Shown: positions 36,710 through 48,149, numbered from the stretch's first letter. The stretch is DNA of 64,000 bases from Microvirga flocculans ATCC BAA-817 (GCF_000518665.1 NZ_JAEA01000013.1:42327-106326); one strand, 5' to 3'. Notes: generated from the sequence alone by a model not told the origin. Numbers and translations are program-made.

Positions 36710-38149
36710 TCAGATGTGGATCACGCGTCCATAGGCATCCATGACGCTCTCATGCATGGTCTCCGAGAGGGTCGGATGCGGGAAGACTGCGTGGATCAGC
36801 TCTTCTTCGGTGGTCTCCAGGTTCATGGCGATCACGAAGCCCTGGATGAGTTCGGTCACTTCCGCGCCGATCATATGCGCGCCGAGGAGCTGCCCGGTCT
36901 TCTTGTCGAAGATCGTCTTCACGAGGCCTTCCGGCTCGCCGAGCGCGATGGCCTTGCCGTTGCCGACGAACGGGAAGCGGCCGACGCGGATGTCGTAGCC
37001 CTGCTCCTTCGCCTTGGCTTCGGTGAGGCCGACGGACGCGATCTGCGGGTTGCAATAGGTGCAGCCGGGGATCTTGGTCTTTTCCATCGCGTGGGTGTTG
37101 AGGCCCTTGATGGTCTCGACGCAAATTACGCCCTCATGCTCGGCCTTGTGCGCCAGCATGGGCGCGCCCACCACGTCGCCGATGGCGTAAATGCCGGGCA
37201 CATTGGTGCGGCCGAGGCCGTCCGTGACGATGACACCGCGCTCGATCTTCACGCCGAGCTTTTCGAGGCCCAGGTTCTCGATGTTGCCGACGACACCGAC
37301 CGCCGAGATCATCCGCTCAGCCGTAATCGTCTGTGTGCCACCCTTGCCGTCGTCGATGGTGGCAGTGATGGAATTCGCGCCTTTCTCCACTTTGGTGACT
37401 TTCGCACCGGTGAGGATCTTCATCCCCTGCTTCTCGAAGCGCTTGCGGGCGAGCGTCGCAATCTCCGCATCTTCGACGGGGAGGATCTGCGGCATTACCT
37501 CGACCACGGTCACTTCCGCGCCGAGGGTGCGGTAGAAGGACGCGAATTCCATGCCGATGGCGCCCGAGCCCATGACGAGCAGCGATTTCGGCATGGTCTG
37601 CGGGACCATGGCTTCAAAGTAAGTCCAGATCAGTTTTCCGTCCGGCTCGATGCCGGGCAGGACGCGCGGACGCGCGCCCGTGGCCACGATGATGTGCTTG
37701 GCCTGGTGCGTGCCGGGCTCGAGGATGCCCCTCGGCGGCGGAACCTGGGGCTGCATGGCGGGCTTCTTCGTCGCCGTCACCACCACCTCGCCGGGCTTGG
37801 AGATCGTCGCCTCGCCCCAGATCACATCGACCTTGTTCTTCTTGAGCAGGCCGCCGACGCCGCCGTTGAGACGGCCCGACACGCCACGCGAGCGATTGAC
37901 GATGGCCGCCGGATCGAACCCGATCTTCTCGGCGGACAGGCCGTAATCCTTGGCGTGCTCCATGTAGTGGTAGATCTCCGCCGAGCGCAGCAACGCTTTC
38001 GTGGGAATGCAGCCCCAGTTGAGGCAGATGCCGCCCAGATGCTCACGCTCCACGACCGCGGTCTTGAACCCGAGCTGCGCCGCGCGGATCGCGGCCACAT
38101 ACCCCCCCGGCCCGCCGCCGATGACGATGATGTCGTATTGGTTTGCCAT
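36710..38149 (-). CDS. lpdA: Dihydrolipoamide dehydrogenase (E3)
   Basis: A 479-residue flavoprotein that reoxidises dihydrolipoamide with NAD+. It shows the FAD-binding GGGPGGYVAA, the redox disulfide Cys42/Cys47 in GICLNWGCIPT, the NAD-binding VMGSGAIGMEFA, the second FAD motif YAIGDVVG, and the catalytic HAVFPHPTLSE end. It closes the pyruvate dehydrogenase cluster. An insertion after the disulfide (about 115-150, KKPAMQPQVPPP) is longer than in E. coli Lpd. The ATG at 38149 is preferred to an in-frame TTG six codons earlier. Confidence 0.96.
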   Translation of the reverse strand: MANQYDIIVIGGGPGGYVAAIRAAQLGFKTAVVEREHLGGICLNWGCIPTKALLRSAEIYHYMEHAKDYGLSAEKIGFDPAAIVNRSRGVSGRLNGGVGGLLKKNKVDVIWGEATISKPGEVVVTATKKPAMQPQVPPPRGILEPGTHQAKHIIVATGARPRVLPGIEPDGKLIWTYFEAMVPQTMPKSLLVMGSGAIGMEFASFYRTLGAEVTVVEVMPQILPVEDAEIATLARKRFEKQGMKILTGAKVTKVEKGANSITATIDDGKGGTQTITAERMISAVGVVGNIENLGLEKLGVKIERGVIVTDGLGRTNVPGIYAIGDVVGAPMLAHKAEHEGVICVETIKGLNTHAMEKTKIPGCTYCNPQIASVGLTEAKAKEQGYDIRVGRFPFVGNGKAIALGEPEGLVKTIFDKKTGQLLGAHMIGAEVTELIQGFVIAMNLETTEEELIHAVFPHPTLSETMHESVMDAYGRVIHI

Positions 38150-38163
38150 GGTGTCTCGCTCTC

Positions 38164-38610
38164 TCAAGGCGATCTAGTGTGAAATAAGCCGAAGAACCGG
38201 CTGTAGAGTCTACTCACAAAGGGAAGTTCGGGCAGGACTAGAAGAATGGCTGTGCCTGTGAGCACCCATGGCACAAACCCGCTAAAGCTCGGATAATTGA
38301 TGTTTGAAGAGGTGCGTACCGTCAGGAATAAAACGCAAGCGACCAGAAGAAGCGGGATGGCTAGAAGTCTTGCTTTGTGGGTAGGGAGCAGGACAGAGCA
38401 GATGAGAACCGGAGCTGCCATCATGCTGAGCATGAACATGATGCCGATCATCATGAACGTGAAGTCCCGTCCATGGTCAGTTTCCTTGAACATTCCATAG
38501 ATCATTAAGCCTGGAACCCACGCAAAACCAACGAGCATCACGACAGCTCGAATTTTTCTCACCCAACTGCCTGCTGGCCGATCACTATGATCTGTCTTGC
38601 CCTCACTCAT
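38164..38610 (-). CDS. Small multi-pass membrane protein between pdhC and lpdA
   Basis: A 148-residue protein of unknown function. Four hydrophobic segments are visible at about 21-40, 50-75, 81-98 and 111-129 (for example MMIGIMFMLSMMAAPVLI). The N-terminus is hydrophilic. The ATG at 38610 has GAGGA about 8 bases before it. It interrupts the usual pdhC-lpdA order, is flanked upstream by a palindromic element, and its stop lies 14 bases before the lpdA start, so it is probably co-transcribed with lpdA. Confidence 0.75.
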   Translation of the reverse strand: MSEGKTDHSDRPAGSWVRKIRAVVMLVGFAWVPGLMIYGMFKETDHGRDFTFMMIGIMFMLSMMAAPVLICSVLLPTHKARLLAIPLLLVACVLFLTVRTSSNINYPSFSGFVPWVLTGTAILLVLPELPFVSRLYSRFFGLFHTRSP

Positions 38611-38655
38611 GCAAATCCTCATCGGTCCGATAGGAAGCATGCGTCATGCCCACAA

Positions 38656-38689
38656 ACCTACCCCTCCCCGCAAGGGGGAGGGAAAGGTT
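38656..38689 (-). repeat. GC-rich palindromic element / likely terminator after pdhC
   Basis: Arms CCCTCCCC (38662-38669) and GGGGAGGG (38675-38682) with outer AACCT/AGGTT arms make a strong hairpin with a short loop. It begins 11 bases past the pdhC stop. Its form (CCTCCCC-gcaag-GGGGAGG) resembles short intergenic palindromes common in Rhizobiales genomes. Confidence 0.6.
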
Positions 38690-38699
38690 GAGGCTGGCC

Positions 38700-40052
38700 T
38701 CAAACAAGCATCCCCATCGGGTTCTCAATGAGCTGCTTGAAGGCCGAGAGCAGTTCCGCGCCGAGCGCGCCGTCGACCACGCGGTGATCGCAGGAGAGCG
38801 TCACGGTCATGGCCTGCACGATGGCGGGAGCGTTGTTCTTCACCACGACACGCTGCTCGCCCGCGCCGACGGCGAGGATGGTGCCGTGGGGCGGGTTGAT
38901 GACGGCCTGGAAGTCCTTGATGCCGTACATGCCGAGGTTCGAGACCGCCGTGGAGCCGCCGGTATATTCTTCGGGCTTCAGGCGGCGGTTGCGGGCACGG
39001 CCTGCCATGTCCTTCACTTCCGCCGAGATCGCGGTGAGCGTCTTGGTTTCGGCCTTGCGCACAACCGGCGTGAACAGGCCACCTTCGATGGCGACAGCCA
39101 CGCCCACGTCCGAATGCTTCATCTTCAGGATGCGGTCCTCGGCCCACACGGCATTGGCGTTCGGCACGCGCTGGAGCGCGATGGCCATGGCCTTGATGAT
39201 GAAGTCGTTGACCGAGAGCTTGTAGGACGGCTTGCCGTCCTTGTCCTTGGGTGCTGCGGCATTGATCTGCTCGCGCATGGCCAGAAGCGCGTCGAGCTCG
39301 CAATCGAGCGACAGGTAGAAGTGCGGCACCGTCTGTTTCGACTCGACGAGGCGCTTGGCGATGGTCTTGCGCATGCCGTCGAGCGGCACCTCTTCGTAGG
39401 TGCCCGCCTCGAACATGGCCTTGACCTGATCGGCGCCCATGCTCGGGGCAAGCTGCGGTGCGGCGGCGGCAACAGGCTTGGCCGCTGGAGCGGCGGCGGG
39501 CTTCGCACCGCCTCCGGCCAGAGCCGCGCGCACGTCCTTTTCGACGATGCGGCCATGGGGGCCTGAGCCCTGGACCGCGGCAATGTCGATGCCGGCGTCC
39601 TTCGCGATGCGCTTGGCAAGCGGCGAGGCGAAGACGCGCTGACCGGCCTGCACCGGCTTTGCCTCGACGGGCATTGCCGAGGGTGCGGCAGGAGCGGCCT
39701 GAGGAGCGGGAGCCGGCGCAGGAGCCTCGGCCTTTGGAGCTGGTGCGGGTTCCGCCTTCGGCGCGGGCGTGCCGCCAGCGACGGGAGCGGATATGCTCTT
39801 CGGGTCCTCGCCCTCGCCCGCGATGAGGGCGATCACCTGGTTTACGGGCACATCGGCGGTGCCTTCCGGCACCACGATCTTGGCGAGGATGCCTTCATCC
39901 ACCGCCTCCACTTCCATGGTGGCCTTGTCGGTCTCGATCTCGGCGATCACGTCTCCGGACTTCACCGTATCGCCCTCTTTTTTCAGCCACTTGGCAAGGT
40001 TGCCCTTTTCCATGGTGGGCGAGAGGGCGGGCATCAGGATGTTAATGGGCAT
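38700..40052 (-). CDS. pdhC: Pyruvate dehydrogenase E2 (dihydrolipoamide acetyltransferase)
   Basis: A 450-residue E2 subunit. One lipoyl domain covers about 1-80 with lipoyl-lysine Lys43 ([11 protein letters not shown]). An Ala/Pro-rich linker follows (about 95-145), then the E1/E3-binding domain (FASPLAKRIAKDAGIDI, SGPHGRIVEKDV), another Ala/Pro linker and the catalytic core with the active-site CDHRVVDG near the end. It transfers acetyl groups to CoA. The ATG at 40052 starts the lipoyl domain; the extra upstream frame is not protein-like. Confidence 0.97.
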   Translation of the reverse strand: MPINILMPALSPTMEKGNLAKWLKKEGDTVKSGDVIAEIETDKATMEVEAVDEGILAKIVVPEGTADVPVNQVIALIAGEGEDPKSISAPVAGGTPAPKAEPAPAPKAEAPAPAPAPQAAPAAPSAMPVEAKPVQAGQRVFASPLAKRIAKDAGIDIAAVQGSGPHGRIVEKDVRAALAGGGAKPAAAPAAKPVAAAAPQLAPSMGADQVKAMFEAGTYEEVPLDGMRKTIAKRLVESKQTVPHFYLSLDCELDALLAMREQINAAAPKDKDGKPSYKLSVNDFIIKAMAIALQRVPNANAVWAEDRILKMKHSDVGVAVAIEGGLFTPVVRKAETKTLTAISAEVKDMAGRARNRRLKPEEYTGGSTAVSNLGMYGIKDFQAVINPPHGTILAVGAGEQRVVVKNNAPAIVQAMTVTLSCDHRVVDGALGAELLSAFKQLIENPMGMLV

Positions 40053-40077
40053 GGCGTTTGGAATCCTGAAGGAAAGG

Positions 40078-40374
40078 TTAGTTGATGGCCTGCGTGGATC
40101 CGGGATCGGTGGGATCGTCCAGCTCGGCATGGATGCCGGCCGTGATCTCCGCCAGGGCTTCCTCCTCGGAGAGGTCCGTTTCCATGGCGTAGACCCGCGC
40201 GGCGTGACGGGCGAGATCCACCAGGAGCACGCCCCAGGTGAACGGATCGTCGAAGGCGCGGCGCAGCGCGATGCTCACCGCGCCATCGACCACCGAAGCC
40301 CTCAAGATCTCGATGCCGCCCTTTTCGAGCGCATCGGGCGGAACGTTGAGGGCTTCGAATTTCCGCTCTGTCAT
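40078..40374 (-). CDS. DUF5076-type small protein in the pdh operon
   Basis: A 98-residue acidic protein resembling the DUF5076 proteins found between pdhB and pdhC in Rhizobiales. Visible blocks are FEALNVPPDALEKGG, EILRASVVDGAVSIALR and WGVLLVDLARHAARVY. It has no signal or membrane segment. It starts 4 bases after the pdhB stop and ends 25 bases before pdhC, so it is made with the complex; a role in it is suggested by position only. Confidence 0.8.
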   Translation of the reverse strand: MTERKFEALNVPPDALEKGGIEILRASVVDGAVSIALRRAFDDPFTWGVLLVDLARHAARVYAMETDLSEEEALAEITAGIHAELDDPTDPGSTQAIN

Positions 40375-40378
40375 GACG

Positions 40379-41815
40379 TCACCGATAGCAAACGGCCTTC
40401 GCCGCCTGCACGACTTCGGCCACCGACGGGAGCGCCAGCTTTTCGAGGTTGGCCGCGTAGGGCATCGGCACGTCCTTGCCGGTGATGCGGATCACGGGAG
40501 CGTCGAGATAATCGAACGCGTTCTCCATGATGCGGGCCACGATCTCCGCGCCGACGCCGGATTGCGGGAAGCCCTCCTCCACCGTCACGCAGCGGCCCGT
40601 CTTCATGACGGACGCCACGATGGTGTCGGTGTCCATGGGGCGAATGGTGCGAAGGTCAACCACCTCGGCCTCGATGCCTTCCTTCGCCAGCTCGTCGGCA
40701 GCCTTCAGGGCATAGGTCATGCCGATGCCGAAGGAGACGATGGTGACGTCCTTGCCCTCGCGGTGGATGCGGGCCTTGCCGATCGGAACCGTGAAGTCGT
40801 CGAGCTTCGGCACCGGGAAGGACTGGCCGTAGAGAATCTCGTTCTCCAGGAAGATCACCGGGTTCGGATCGCGGATGGCGCTCTTGAGCAGGCCTTTCGC
40901 GTCGGCCGCGGTGTAGGGCGCAACCACCTTGAGGCCGGGAATGGCGGAATACCACGCCGCGAAATCCTGGCTGTGCTGCGCGGCCACGCGGGCCGCCGCA
41001 CCGTTGGGTCCGCGGAACACGATGGGGCATCCGAGCTGGCCGCCGGACATGTAGAGGGTCTTGGCCGCCGAGTTGATGATCTGGTCGATCGCCTGCATGG
41101 CGAAGTTGAAGGTCATGAACTCGACGATAGGGCGCAGGCCCGTGAAGGCCGCGCCCACGCCGACGCCGGCGAAGCCATGCTCTGTGATCGGCGTATCGAT
41201 CACGCGCTTCGCCCCGAACTCCTGGAGCAGGCCCTGGGTAACCTTGTAGGCGCCCTGGTACTCGGCCACCTCTTCGCCCATGACGAAGACGCTTTCGTCC
41301 TTGCGCATTTCCTCGGCCATCGCATCGCGAAGAGCCTCGCGGACGGTCATGGTGACCAGTTCGGTGCCCTCGGGAATCTCGGCGGAGGCGCTGTAAGCGG
41401 CAGCGCCCGTGATCACGGCAGGAGCCGCAGGCGCCGAGACGTCCTGACCTTGGCGAGCCACGGGCGCTGAACGGTCCGTCATGCCTTCCGCCTGCATGTC
41501 GGGCACGGGCGCAGGCTGCCCGGACGGTGCGGGAGCGGCGGCCGGCTTCGAAGCGACGGCGGACACGTCCTCGCCTTCGCTCGCGAGGACCGCGATGGGG
41601 GTATTGACTGCCACGTTGTCCGTGCCGTCGGAAACCAGGATCTTGGCGAGGACGCCTTCATCCACCGCCTCGACCTCCATGGTCGCCTTGTCGGTCTCGA
41701 TTTCGGCCAGCACGTCGCCGGGCTTGACCTTGTCGCCTTCTTTTTTCAGCCACTTGGCCAGTTTGCCCTGTTCCATGGTGGGTGAAAGGGCAGGCATGAG
41801 AATATCGATCGCCAT
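40379..41815 (-). CDS. pdhB: Pyruvate dehydrogenase E1 beta with N-terminal lipoyl domain
   Basis: A 478-residue E1 beta subunit with an extra lipoyl domain at residues 1-80 (Lys43 in [11 protein letters not shown]), almost identical to that of pdhC, then an Ala/Pro linker, then the transketolase-like E1 beta domain from about 150 ([45 protein letters not shown]). The extra lipoyl domain is a known feature of alphaproteobacterial PdhB. It follows pdhA by 63 bases. Confidence 0.97.
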   Translation of the reverse strand: MAIDILMPALSPTMEQGKLAKWLKKEGDKVKPGDVLAEIETDKATMEVEAVDEGVLAKILVSDGTDNVAVNTPIAVLASEGEDVSAVASKPAAAPAPSGQPAPVPDMQAEGMTDRSAPVARQGQDVSAPAAPAVITGAAAYSASAEIPEGTELVTMTVREALRDAMAEEMRKDESVFVMGEEVAEYQGAYKVTQGLLQEFGAKRVIDTPITEHGFAGVGVGAAFTGLRPIVEFMTFNFAMQAIDQIINSAAKTLYMSGGQLGCPIVFRGPNGAAARVAAQHSQDFAAWYSAIPGLKVVAPYTAADAKGLLKSAIRDPNPVIFLENEILYGQSFPVPKLDDFTVPIGKARIHREGKDVTIVSFGIGMTYALKAADELAKEGIEAEVVDLRTIRPMDTDTIVASVMKTGRCVTVEEGFPQSGVGAEIVARIMENAFDYLDAPVIRITGKDVPMPYAANLEKLALPSVAEVVQAAKAVCYR

Positions 41816-41878
41816 TGAAGACCTGTTGTGATTGTCGCTGCGGCGAGATTTTCGGGAGCGGCGCGAAGAACGCGCCGA

Positions 41879-42940
41879 TTAAAGGAGAATATCCGTGTAG
41901 AGCTCGGACGGATCGGGCTCCGGATCGTGCGTGGCGAACTCGGCCGCCTCGTTGACGATCTCGCGCACCTTGCTGTCGATGGCCTTCAGCTCGTCCTCCG
42001 ACAGCTTCCAGCTCTCGAGCAGACGGCGGCGCACCTGCTCGATGGGATCGTGCTCCTCGCGCATGCGGGTCACTTCGTCCTTCGTGCGGTACTTCGCCGG
42101 GTCGGACATGGAATGGCCGCGATAACGATAGGTCTGCATCTCGAGAATGTACGGCCCCTTGCCGGAGCGGGCATGCTCGATGGCGCGCTGGCCGGCGGCA
42201 TAGACCGCACGGACATCCATGCCGTCCACCTGCTCGCCCGGAATCCCGAAGGACACGCCGCGCTTCGAGAAGTCGGTCTGCGCGGAAGCGCGGGTCACCG
42301 CCGTGCCCATGGCGTAACGGTTGTTCTCGATCACGTAGACAACGGGCAGCTTCCAGAGCTGCGCCATGTTAAAGCTCTCGTAGACCTGGCCCTGGTTGGC
42401 CGCGCCGTCGCCAAAATAGGTCAGGCACACATTGCCGTTCTCGCGATAGCGGTTCGCGAAGGCGATGCCGGTGCCGAGCGACACCTGCGCGCCGACGATG
42501 CCGTGGCCGCCATAGAAATGCTTCTCCTTGGAGAACATGTGCATGGAGCCGCCCTTGCCCTTGGACAGGCCGCCGCGGCGTCCCGTCAACTCGGCCATGA
42601 CGCCTTTCGCATCCATGCCGCAGGCCAGCATGTGACCGTGATCGCGATAGCCGGTGATCACCTGGTCGCCCTCTTTCGTCGCCATCTGCATGCCGACGAC
42701 GACGGCCTCCTGGCCGATATAGAGGTGGCAGAAGCCGCCGATGAGGCCCATGCCGTACATCTGGCCGGACTTCTCCTCGAAGCGCCGGATCAGGAGCATG
42801 TCCTCGTAGGAGGAGAGATCCTGGCTCTTATCGAATTGGGGGATGTTGGGAACAGCTCCACGTGCGGAGCCTTTAGTGGAAGTGGTCTTGTTAGCCGAGC
42901 CGGCACCGGCACGGCCCGCCTTGCGGGCAGCAACAGCCAT
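41879..42940 (-). CDS. pdhA: Pyruvate dehydrogenase E1 alpha
   Basis: A 353-residue thiamine-diphosphate enzyme that decarboxylates pyruvate. It shows MLLIRRFEEKSGQMYGMG, YRDHGHMLACG, the thiamine-diphosphate motif GDGAANQGQVYESFNMA, and the phosphorylation-loop region YRYRGHSMSDPAKYR. The ATG at 42940 has GGAGG 7 bases before it; the open frame continues for 29 codons upstream without protein character. It opens the pdhA-pdhB-DUF5076-pdhC unit. A short AT-rich gap before it probably holds the promoter. Confidence 0.97.
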   Translation of the reverse strand: MAVAARKAGRAGAGSANKTTSTKGSARGAVPNIPQFDKSQDLSSYEDMLLIRRFEEKSGQMYGMGLIGGFCHLYIGQEAVVVGMQMATKEGDQVITGYRDHGHMLACGMDAKGVMAELTGRRGGLSKGKGGSMHMFSKEKHFYGGHGIVGAQVSLGTGIAFANRYRENGNVCLTYFGDGAANQGQVYESFNMAQLWKLPVVYVIENNRYAMGTAVTRASAQTDFSKRGVSFGIPGEQVDGMDVRAVYAAGQRAIEHARSGKGPYILEMQTYRYRGHSMSDPAKYRTKDEVTRMREEHDPIEQVRRRLLESWKLSEDELKAIDSKVREIVNEAAEFATHDPEPDPSELYTDILL

Positions 42941-43108
42941 CGGGTCCTCCGAAGGGTTTCCTCGACGAAAGTTGTAGCGCAGTCGAAAAGGGAAATCGAG
43001 AGGGCAAAATGCGCTTTTGCGCTGCACAATGAATCGCGCAAGCTTTTGATTTTTATTATATAATTTTAATTAACTCGATTACAGTTAAGCAGAACTTTCG
43101 GACTATCC

Positions 43109-43426
43109 TCAATTCGGTCCCGTGATGATCACGAGGTCGTTCGGGTGCACGCGCCCCAGCATGATGCGCGCTCTCTCCTCGAGCAGGTCGCGGTCGATCT
43201 GGTCGCTCCGAAGCAGCGCGATGCGGCGCTCCCATTCGGTCCGTTGGGTCTTCAGCCCGTCGAGTTCCTGGGACAGCTCGGCCACCTGAGCCTCGTATTT
43301 CTGCTGGGCCTCGATTCCGCGCGCGCCGTTATGGGCATGGTGCAGGAAGTATGCAGCAACCGCCGCCGAGACGCCGTAAAGCATCAGCGGGATCAAGAAT
43401 CGTCTCAATCGTCTGCGGATCACCAT
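43109..43426 (-). CDS. ftsB: FtsB/DivIC-family septum formation initiator
   Basis: A 105-residue bitopic membrane protein: a basic N-terminus, one membrane helix at about 11-28 (LIPLMLYGVSAAVAAYFL), a coiled coil at about 40-75, and a DLLEERARIMLGRVHPND block typical of the family. FtsB bridges FtsL and FtsQ in the divisome. The location between eno and pdhA is conserved in alphaproteobacteria. Confidence 0.88.
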   Translation of the reverse strand: MVIRRRLRRFLIPLMLYGVSAAVAAYFLHHAHNGARGIEAQQKYEAQVAELSQELDGLKTQRTEWERRIALLRSDQIDRDLLEERARIMLGRVHPNDLVIITGPN

Positions 43427-43551
43427 AGGTAGGCTTGTACACGAGCATGGTTAAAGAGGCGTTAGAAGGACCAACCTGAAAGCTTCCCGTTACCCGCCGT
43501 ATCTTTATGCCGGCCAGATAGGAGAATATGCGGATCGGTTCCAGAGGGCCC

Positions 43552-43583
43552 AAAAACAGAAAAGGGCCGCATGAAGCGGCCCT
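43552..43583 (-). terminator. Rho-independent terminator of eno
   Basis: An 8-bp stem (AGGGCCGC 43563-43570 with GCGGCCCT 43576-43583) is followed on the minus strand by TTTTCTGTTTTT. It lies 30 bases past the eno stop. Confidence 0.9.
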
Positions 43584-43612
43584 CTTCCATCAACCGAGAT
43601 TGAGTTATTTTG

Positions 43613-44953
<1,341 letters not shown>

Positions 44954-45041
44954 TCAAGTCATGGATTGGCTTATTGACCGAAATGGCCATGTGAGCAAGG
45001 ACGGCGAAAGCCTCCACCTCAACGATCCAAGGCGAAATCGC

Positions 45042-45491
45042 ATGACGGAAACCACCCTTCAGCTCGGCCAGGCCAGCGCCCTTCCCGCCTCGCCGGAGGC
45101 CGCAAAGCTCGACCGGGTCCCGAACCCGCACCCGGACACCGACTATTTGGCGCGCTTCACGGTCCCGGAATTCACCTCGCTTTGCCCGGTGACCGGCCAG
45201 CCGGACTTCGCGATCCTCGTGATCGACTACGTGCCGGGCCAGTGGCTCGTCGAGTCGAAGTCGCTCAAGCTCTACATGCACAGCTTCCGCAACCACGGCG
45301 CCTTCCACGAGGATTGCACGGTCGCCATCGGCAAGCGCCTCGCCGATCTCCTGGAGCCCCGCTACCTGCGCATCGGCGGCTATTGGTATCCGCGCGGCGG
45401 CATCCCCATCGACGTGTTCTGGCAAACCGGGGAATTGCCGAAGAACCTCTGGCTGCCCGACCAGGGCGTCGCGCCTTATCGGGCACGCTGA
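45042..45491 (+). CDS. queF: NADPH-dependent 7-cyano-7-deazaguanine reductase QueF
   Basis: A 149-residue single-domain (type I) QueF that reduces preQ0 to preQ1 in queuosine synthesis. The catalytic Cys48 is in [14 protein letters not shown], and the NADPH-binding [21 protein letters not shown] region is intact. The ATG at 45042 gives the normal length; an open frame upstream adds 35 codons without protein character. It overlaps the convergent transporter gene by 16 bases. No preQ1 riboswitch was recognised upstream. Confidence 0.95.
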   Translation: MTETTLQLGQASALPASPEAAKLDRVPNPHPDTDYLARFTVPEFTSLCPVTGQPDFAILVIDYVPGQWLVESKSLKLYMHSFRNHGAFHEDCTVAIGKRLADLLEPRYLRIGGYWYPRGGIPIDVFWQTGELPKNLWLPDQGVAPYRAR

Positions 45492-46645
45492 GGGGCAGGC
45501 CGCCTCAGGATCATCGAGGCCATCAGGCCTACGCCGAGAATGACGACGGCGGCTGCGCCCATTGAGGCCGCAAGCCCGACATGGCGCAGGCCGAAGCCCA
45601 TCAACACGACGCCCAGCGCTTGGCCGCAGAAGAACGAGAAGGCATGGAGCGCGACGGCGGACGCGCGCGCTCCCGGTGCCAGCTCCGTTACCTGGGCCTG
45701 GAAGGTATTGTGCATCATGTAGAAGCCGAGGCCCAGAAACAGCAGGGCCAGGAAATCCAGCTTCCAGTCTCCGGCGAATCCCAGGGCGACCAGAGCCGCC
45801 GCCGCAAAGAGCCCGCCGCCGAGCAGGATGCGGCCGATGCCGAGATATCTCAGCATCCAGGTCACGAGGGCGGAATAGACGAGGCCGCCGATGGCAAAGC
45901 CGCCGATGGCGAACCCGGCCTCCGCCGCCCCGCCCCCGCCGCGCTCCTCGAGGAGCGGCGCGATATAGGGGAAGACGGCAAAGATCGCCATGGCCTCCAC
46001 GAACACCGAGCCGAAGAGGAACAAGGCTCGGGGATTGGAGAGAATGTCCTTGTAGCGCAGGATCGCCGTGCGCGGCTCGAACTTGCCGCCGGGCAAGGCC
46101 CCGCGAAAGCCGACGACCGTGGCGGCCAGGGCGCAGGCCATCATGGCCGTGGAGAGACCGAACACGCCGCGCCAGCCGATCCACTCGGCCAATAACCCGG
46201 CGAGCGACGATCCCGCGAGTTGGCCGACGATGACGGCCACGAGGTAGCGGCTCAGCGCCACCTGGCGCTGGGCCATTTCCACCCGGTCGCCGATGAGAGC
46301 GATGGAAAGCGGCACGGCTCCGCCTGCAGCGGTGCCGGCGAGGATGCGCAGAGCGAAAAGCGTTTCGGCATTGGGCGCGAAGAACGATCCCGCCAGCGCC
46401 AGGAACAGCAAGGCGAGCGCCACCTTCATGACGCGTTCCTTGCCCAGCGCATCGCCGATGGGGCCGAGGATCGGCTGGATGAAGGCGTAAGGCAGAGCAA
46501 AGGCCGCCGAGAGCAGCGCGATTGTCTGAGGCGTGGAGCTCAGGTCCCGGGCGATCACCCCGACCATGGGCTCGACCGCGCGGGCGGAGAAAGTGCTGGC
46601 GAACCCGCTGACGGCGAGGATCAGGATGAGATTACGGGAGGACAT
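45476..46645 (-). CDS. MFS transporter, sugar-efflux/AraJ-like
   Basis: A 389-residue major facilitator with about 12 membrane helices. The first half has [14 protein letters not shown], the A-motif-like [13 protein letters not shown] and [20 protein letters not shown]; the second half repeats the pattern with [12 protein letters not shown] and [20 protein letters not shown]. The pattern fits drug or sugar efflux carriers, but the substrate cannot be predicted. It converges on queF with an overlap of 16 bases and is followed upstream by kdsA 124 bases away. Confidence 0.85.
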   Translation of the reverse strand: MSSRNLILILAVSGFASTFSARAVEPMVGVIARDLSSTPQTIALLSAAFALPYAFIQPILGPIGDALGKERVMKVALALLFLALAGSFFAPNAETLFALRILAGTAAGGAVPLSIALIGDRVEMAQRQVALSRYLVAVIVGQLAGSSLAGLLAEWIGWRGVFGLSTAMMACALAATVVGFRGALPGGKFEPRTAILRYKDILSNPRALFLFGSVFVEAMAIFAVFPYIAPLLEERGGGGAAEAGFAIGGFAIGGLVYSALVTWMLRYLGIGRILLGGGLFAAAALVALGFAGDWKLDFLALLFLGLGFYMMHNTFQAQVTELAPGARASAVALHAFSFFCGQALGVVLMGFGLRHVGLAASMGAAAVVILGVGLMASMILRRPAPQRAR

Positions 46646-46769
46646 GACGCTCTAAGAAAGAAGGCCGCGAGATGGAGCCTCATCGTTCCATATCACGGCC
46701 TCGTCGCAAGGGGAGATGCAGCAATGCACATCTGCTTCTCTGTCATGTCATAAGGCAGTCGAGCCCCAG

Positions 46770-47618
46770 CTACGCCGCCCTGCCCTTGGCCAGCGCGTCG
46801 AAAGCCTTCAGTTGGGCGAGAAGGCCTTCCAGCTCTCTCAGCGGCACCATGTTGGGGCCGTCCGAGGGAGCCTTGTCCGGGTCCTGATGGGTCTCGATGA
46901 AGACGCCCGCAACGCCGACCGCCACCGCTGCTCGGGCAAGCACCGGCACGAACTCGCGCTGGCCGCCGGAGGTCGCGCCCTTGCCGCCCGGCTGCTGGAC
47001 GGAATGGGTGGCGTCGAAAATCACCGGAGCGCCGGTCTCGGCCATGATGGGCAGGCCGCGCATGTCGGAGACGAGGGTGTTGTAGCCGAAGGACGCGCCG
47101 CGCTCGGTGAGCATCACGTTCGGGTTGCCCGCGGCCCTGACCTTCTCGGCGACATTCGCCATGTCCCACGGAGCCAGGAACTGGCCCTTCTTCACGTTCA
47201 CCGCCCGGCCCGTCCTGGCGGCGGCGATCAGAAGATCGGTCTGGCGGCAAAGGAAGGCCGGGATCTGGAGAACGTCGACCACCTCGCCCACGGGAGCGCA
47301 TTGGTCGTTCTCATGCACGTCGGTGATCACGGGCAGGCCGAACCTTTCCTTCACCTCCGCGAAAATGCTGAGAGCCTTGTCGAGGCCGATGCCCCGCGCG
47401 CTGTTGATCGAGGTGCGGTTCGCCTTGTCGAAGGACGACTTGTAGACGAGCCCTAAACCGAGCTTGCTCGTGATTTCCTGAAGGGCGGCCGCCATTTCGA
47501 ACGCGTGGTCGCGGCTTTCCATGGCACAGGGGCCCGCAATGATGCTGAGCGGCAGGTGATTGCCGAAGCGGACAGAGCCGACCTCGACGACGGTTTGGGG
47601 CTTTTGGGTATCGGTCAT
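46770..47618 (-). CDS. kdsA: 3-deoxy-8-phosphooctulonate synthase KdsA
   Basis: A 282-residue TIM-barrel enzyme that condenses phosphoenolpyruvate with arabinose 5-phosphate to form KDO 8-phosphate for lipopolysaccharide core. It shows [55 protein letters not shown] and [17 protein letters not shown]. The length is normal. It sits apart from pyrG here, with three genes between, where in many relatives it is adjacent. Confidence 0.97.
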   Translation of the reverse strand: MTDTQKPQTVVEVGSVRFGNHLPLSIIAGPCAMESRDHAFEMAAALQEITSKLGLGLVYKSSFDKANRTSINSARGIGLDKALSIFAEVKERFGLPVITDVHENDQCAPVGEVVDVLQIPAFLCRQTDLLIAAARTGRAVNVKKGQFLAPWDMANVAEKVRAAGNPNVMLTERGASFGYNTLVSDMRGLPIMAETGAPVIFDATHSVQQPGGKGATSGGQREFVPVLARAAVAVGVAGVFIETHQDPDKAPSDGPNMVPLRELEGLLAQLKAFDALAKGRAA

Positions 47619-47873
47619 GCGCCGTCACTAGCCGTTTTCGGCCGAAAGGCAAAGCGGCGATGTGTCTTGTCCAGCTCGGGTCACGGCGCTCCTGGTCCTC
47701 AAGGAGGAGCTCTTAACCACGCCATGAGGCCCTTCTGTCCCTTCGCCGAAAGGCGTGATTACCTTTGGTAATTGCTGCAGTAAACTGCTGCAAGCTCAAG
47801 CATTAAGAACGTTTTCCTGAAGCTCGGACTAAGCCGGGTTAGGGCACATTGAGGACCGCAGGAGGGCAGGCCG

Positions 47874-48143
47874 ATGTCCATACACGAGAAAGCGCAGGAA
47901 TTGCTGGCCATTCGCACGGCCCTCGGCTTCAGCCAAAGCCGCATGGCCCACGAGATCGATATCAGCTTGCGCGACTACCAGGCCTTTGAATGGGGCGAGA
48001 CCGAGCTTCCGGACATCTACCTGCGGGCGATCGAGCGGATCGCCTTTCTCTACGCCATGCGCCACAATAATCCGATGCTTGTGCCGCCTAACCTGCGTAC
48101 GGAAGCCGTGCAATTTGCCAGGATGGTCGGAACGTCTTCCTGA
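47874..48143 (+). CDS. Small helix-turn-helix (XRE-like) DNA-binding protein
   Basis: An 89-residue protein with an XRE-type helix-turn-helix in its first 60 residues: ELLAIRTALGFSQSRMAHEIDISLRDYQAFEWGE, shown here as consecutive helices, ends with LPDIYLRAIERIAFLYAM. There is no other domain, so it probably acts as a dimeric repressor. It is divergent from kdsA and convergent with the DUF350 gene. Its targets are unknown. Confidence 0.75.
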   Translation: MSIHEKAQELLAIRTALGFSQSRMAHEIDISLRDYQAFEWGETELPDIYLRAIERIAFLYAMRHNNPMLVPPNLRTEAVQFARMVGTSS

Positions 48144-48149
48144 CAAGAA

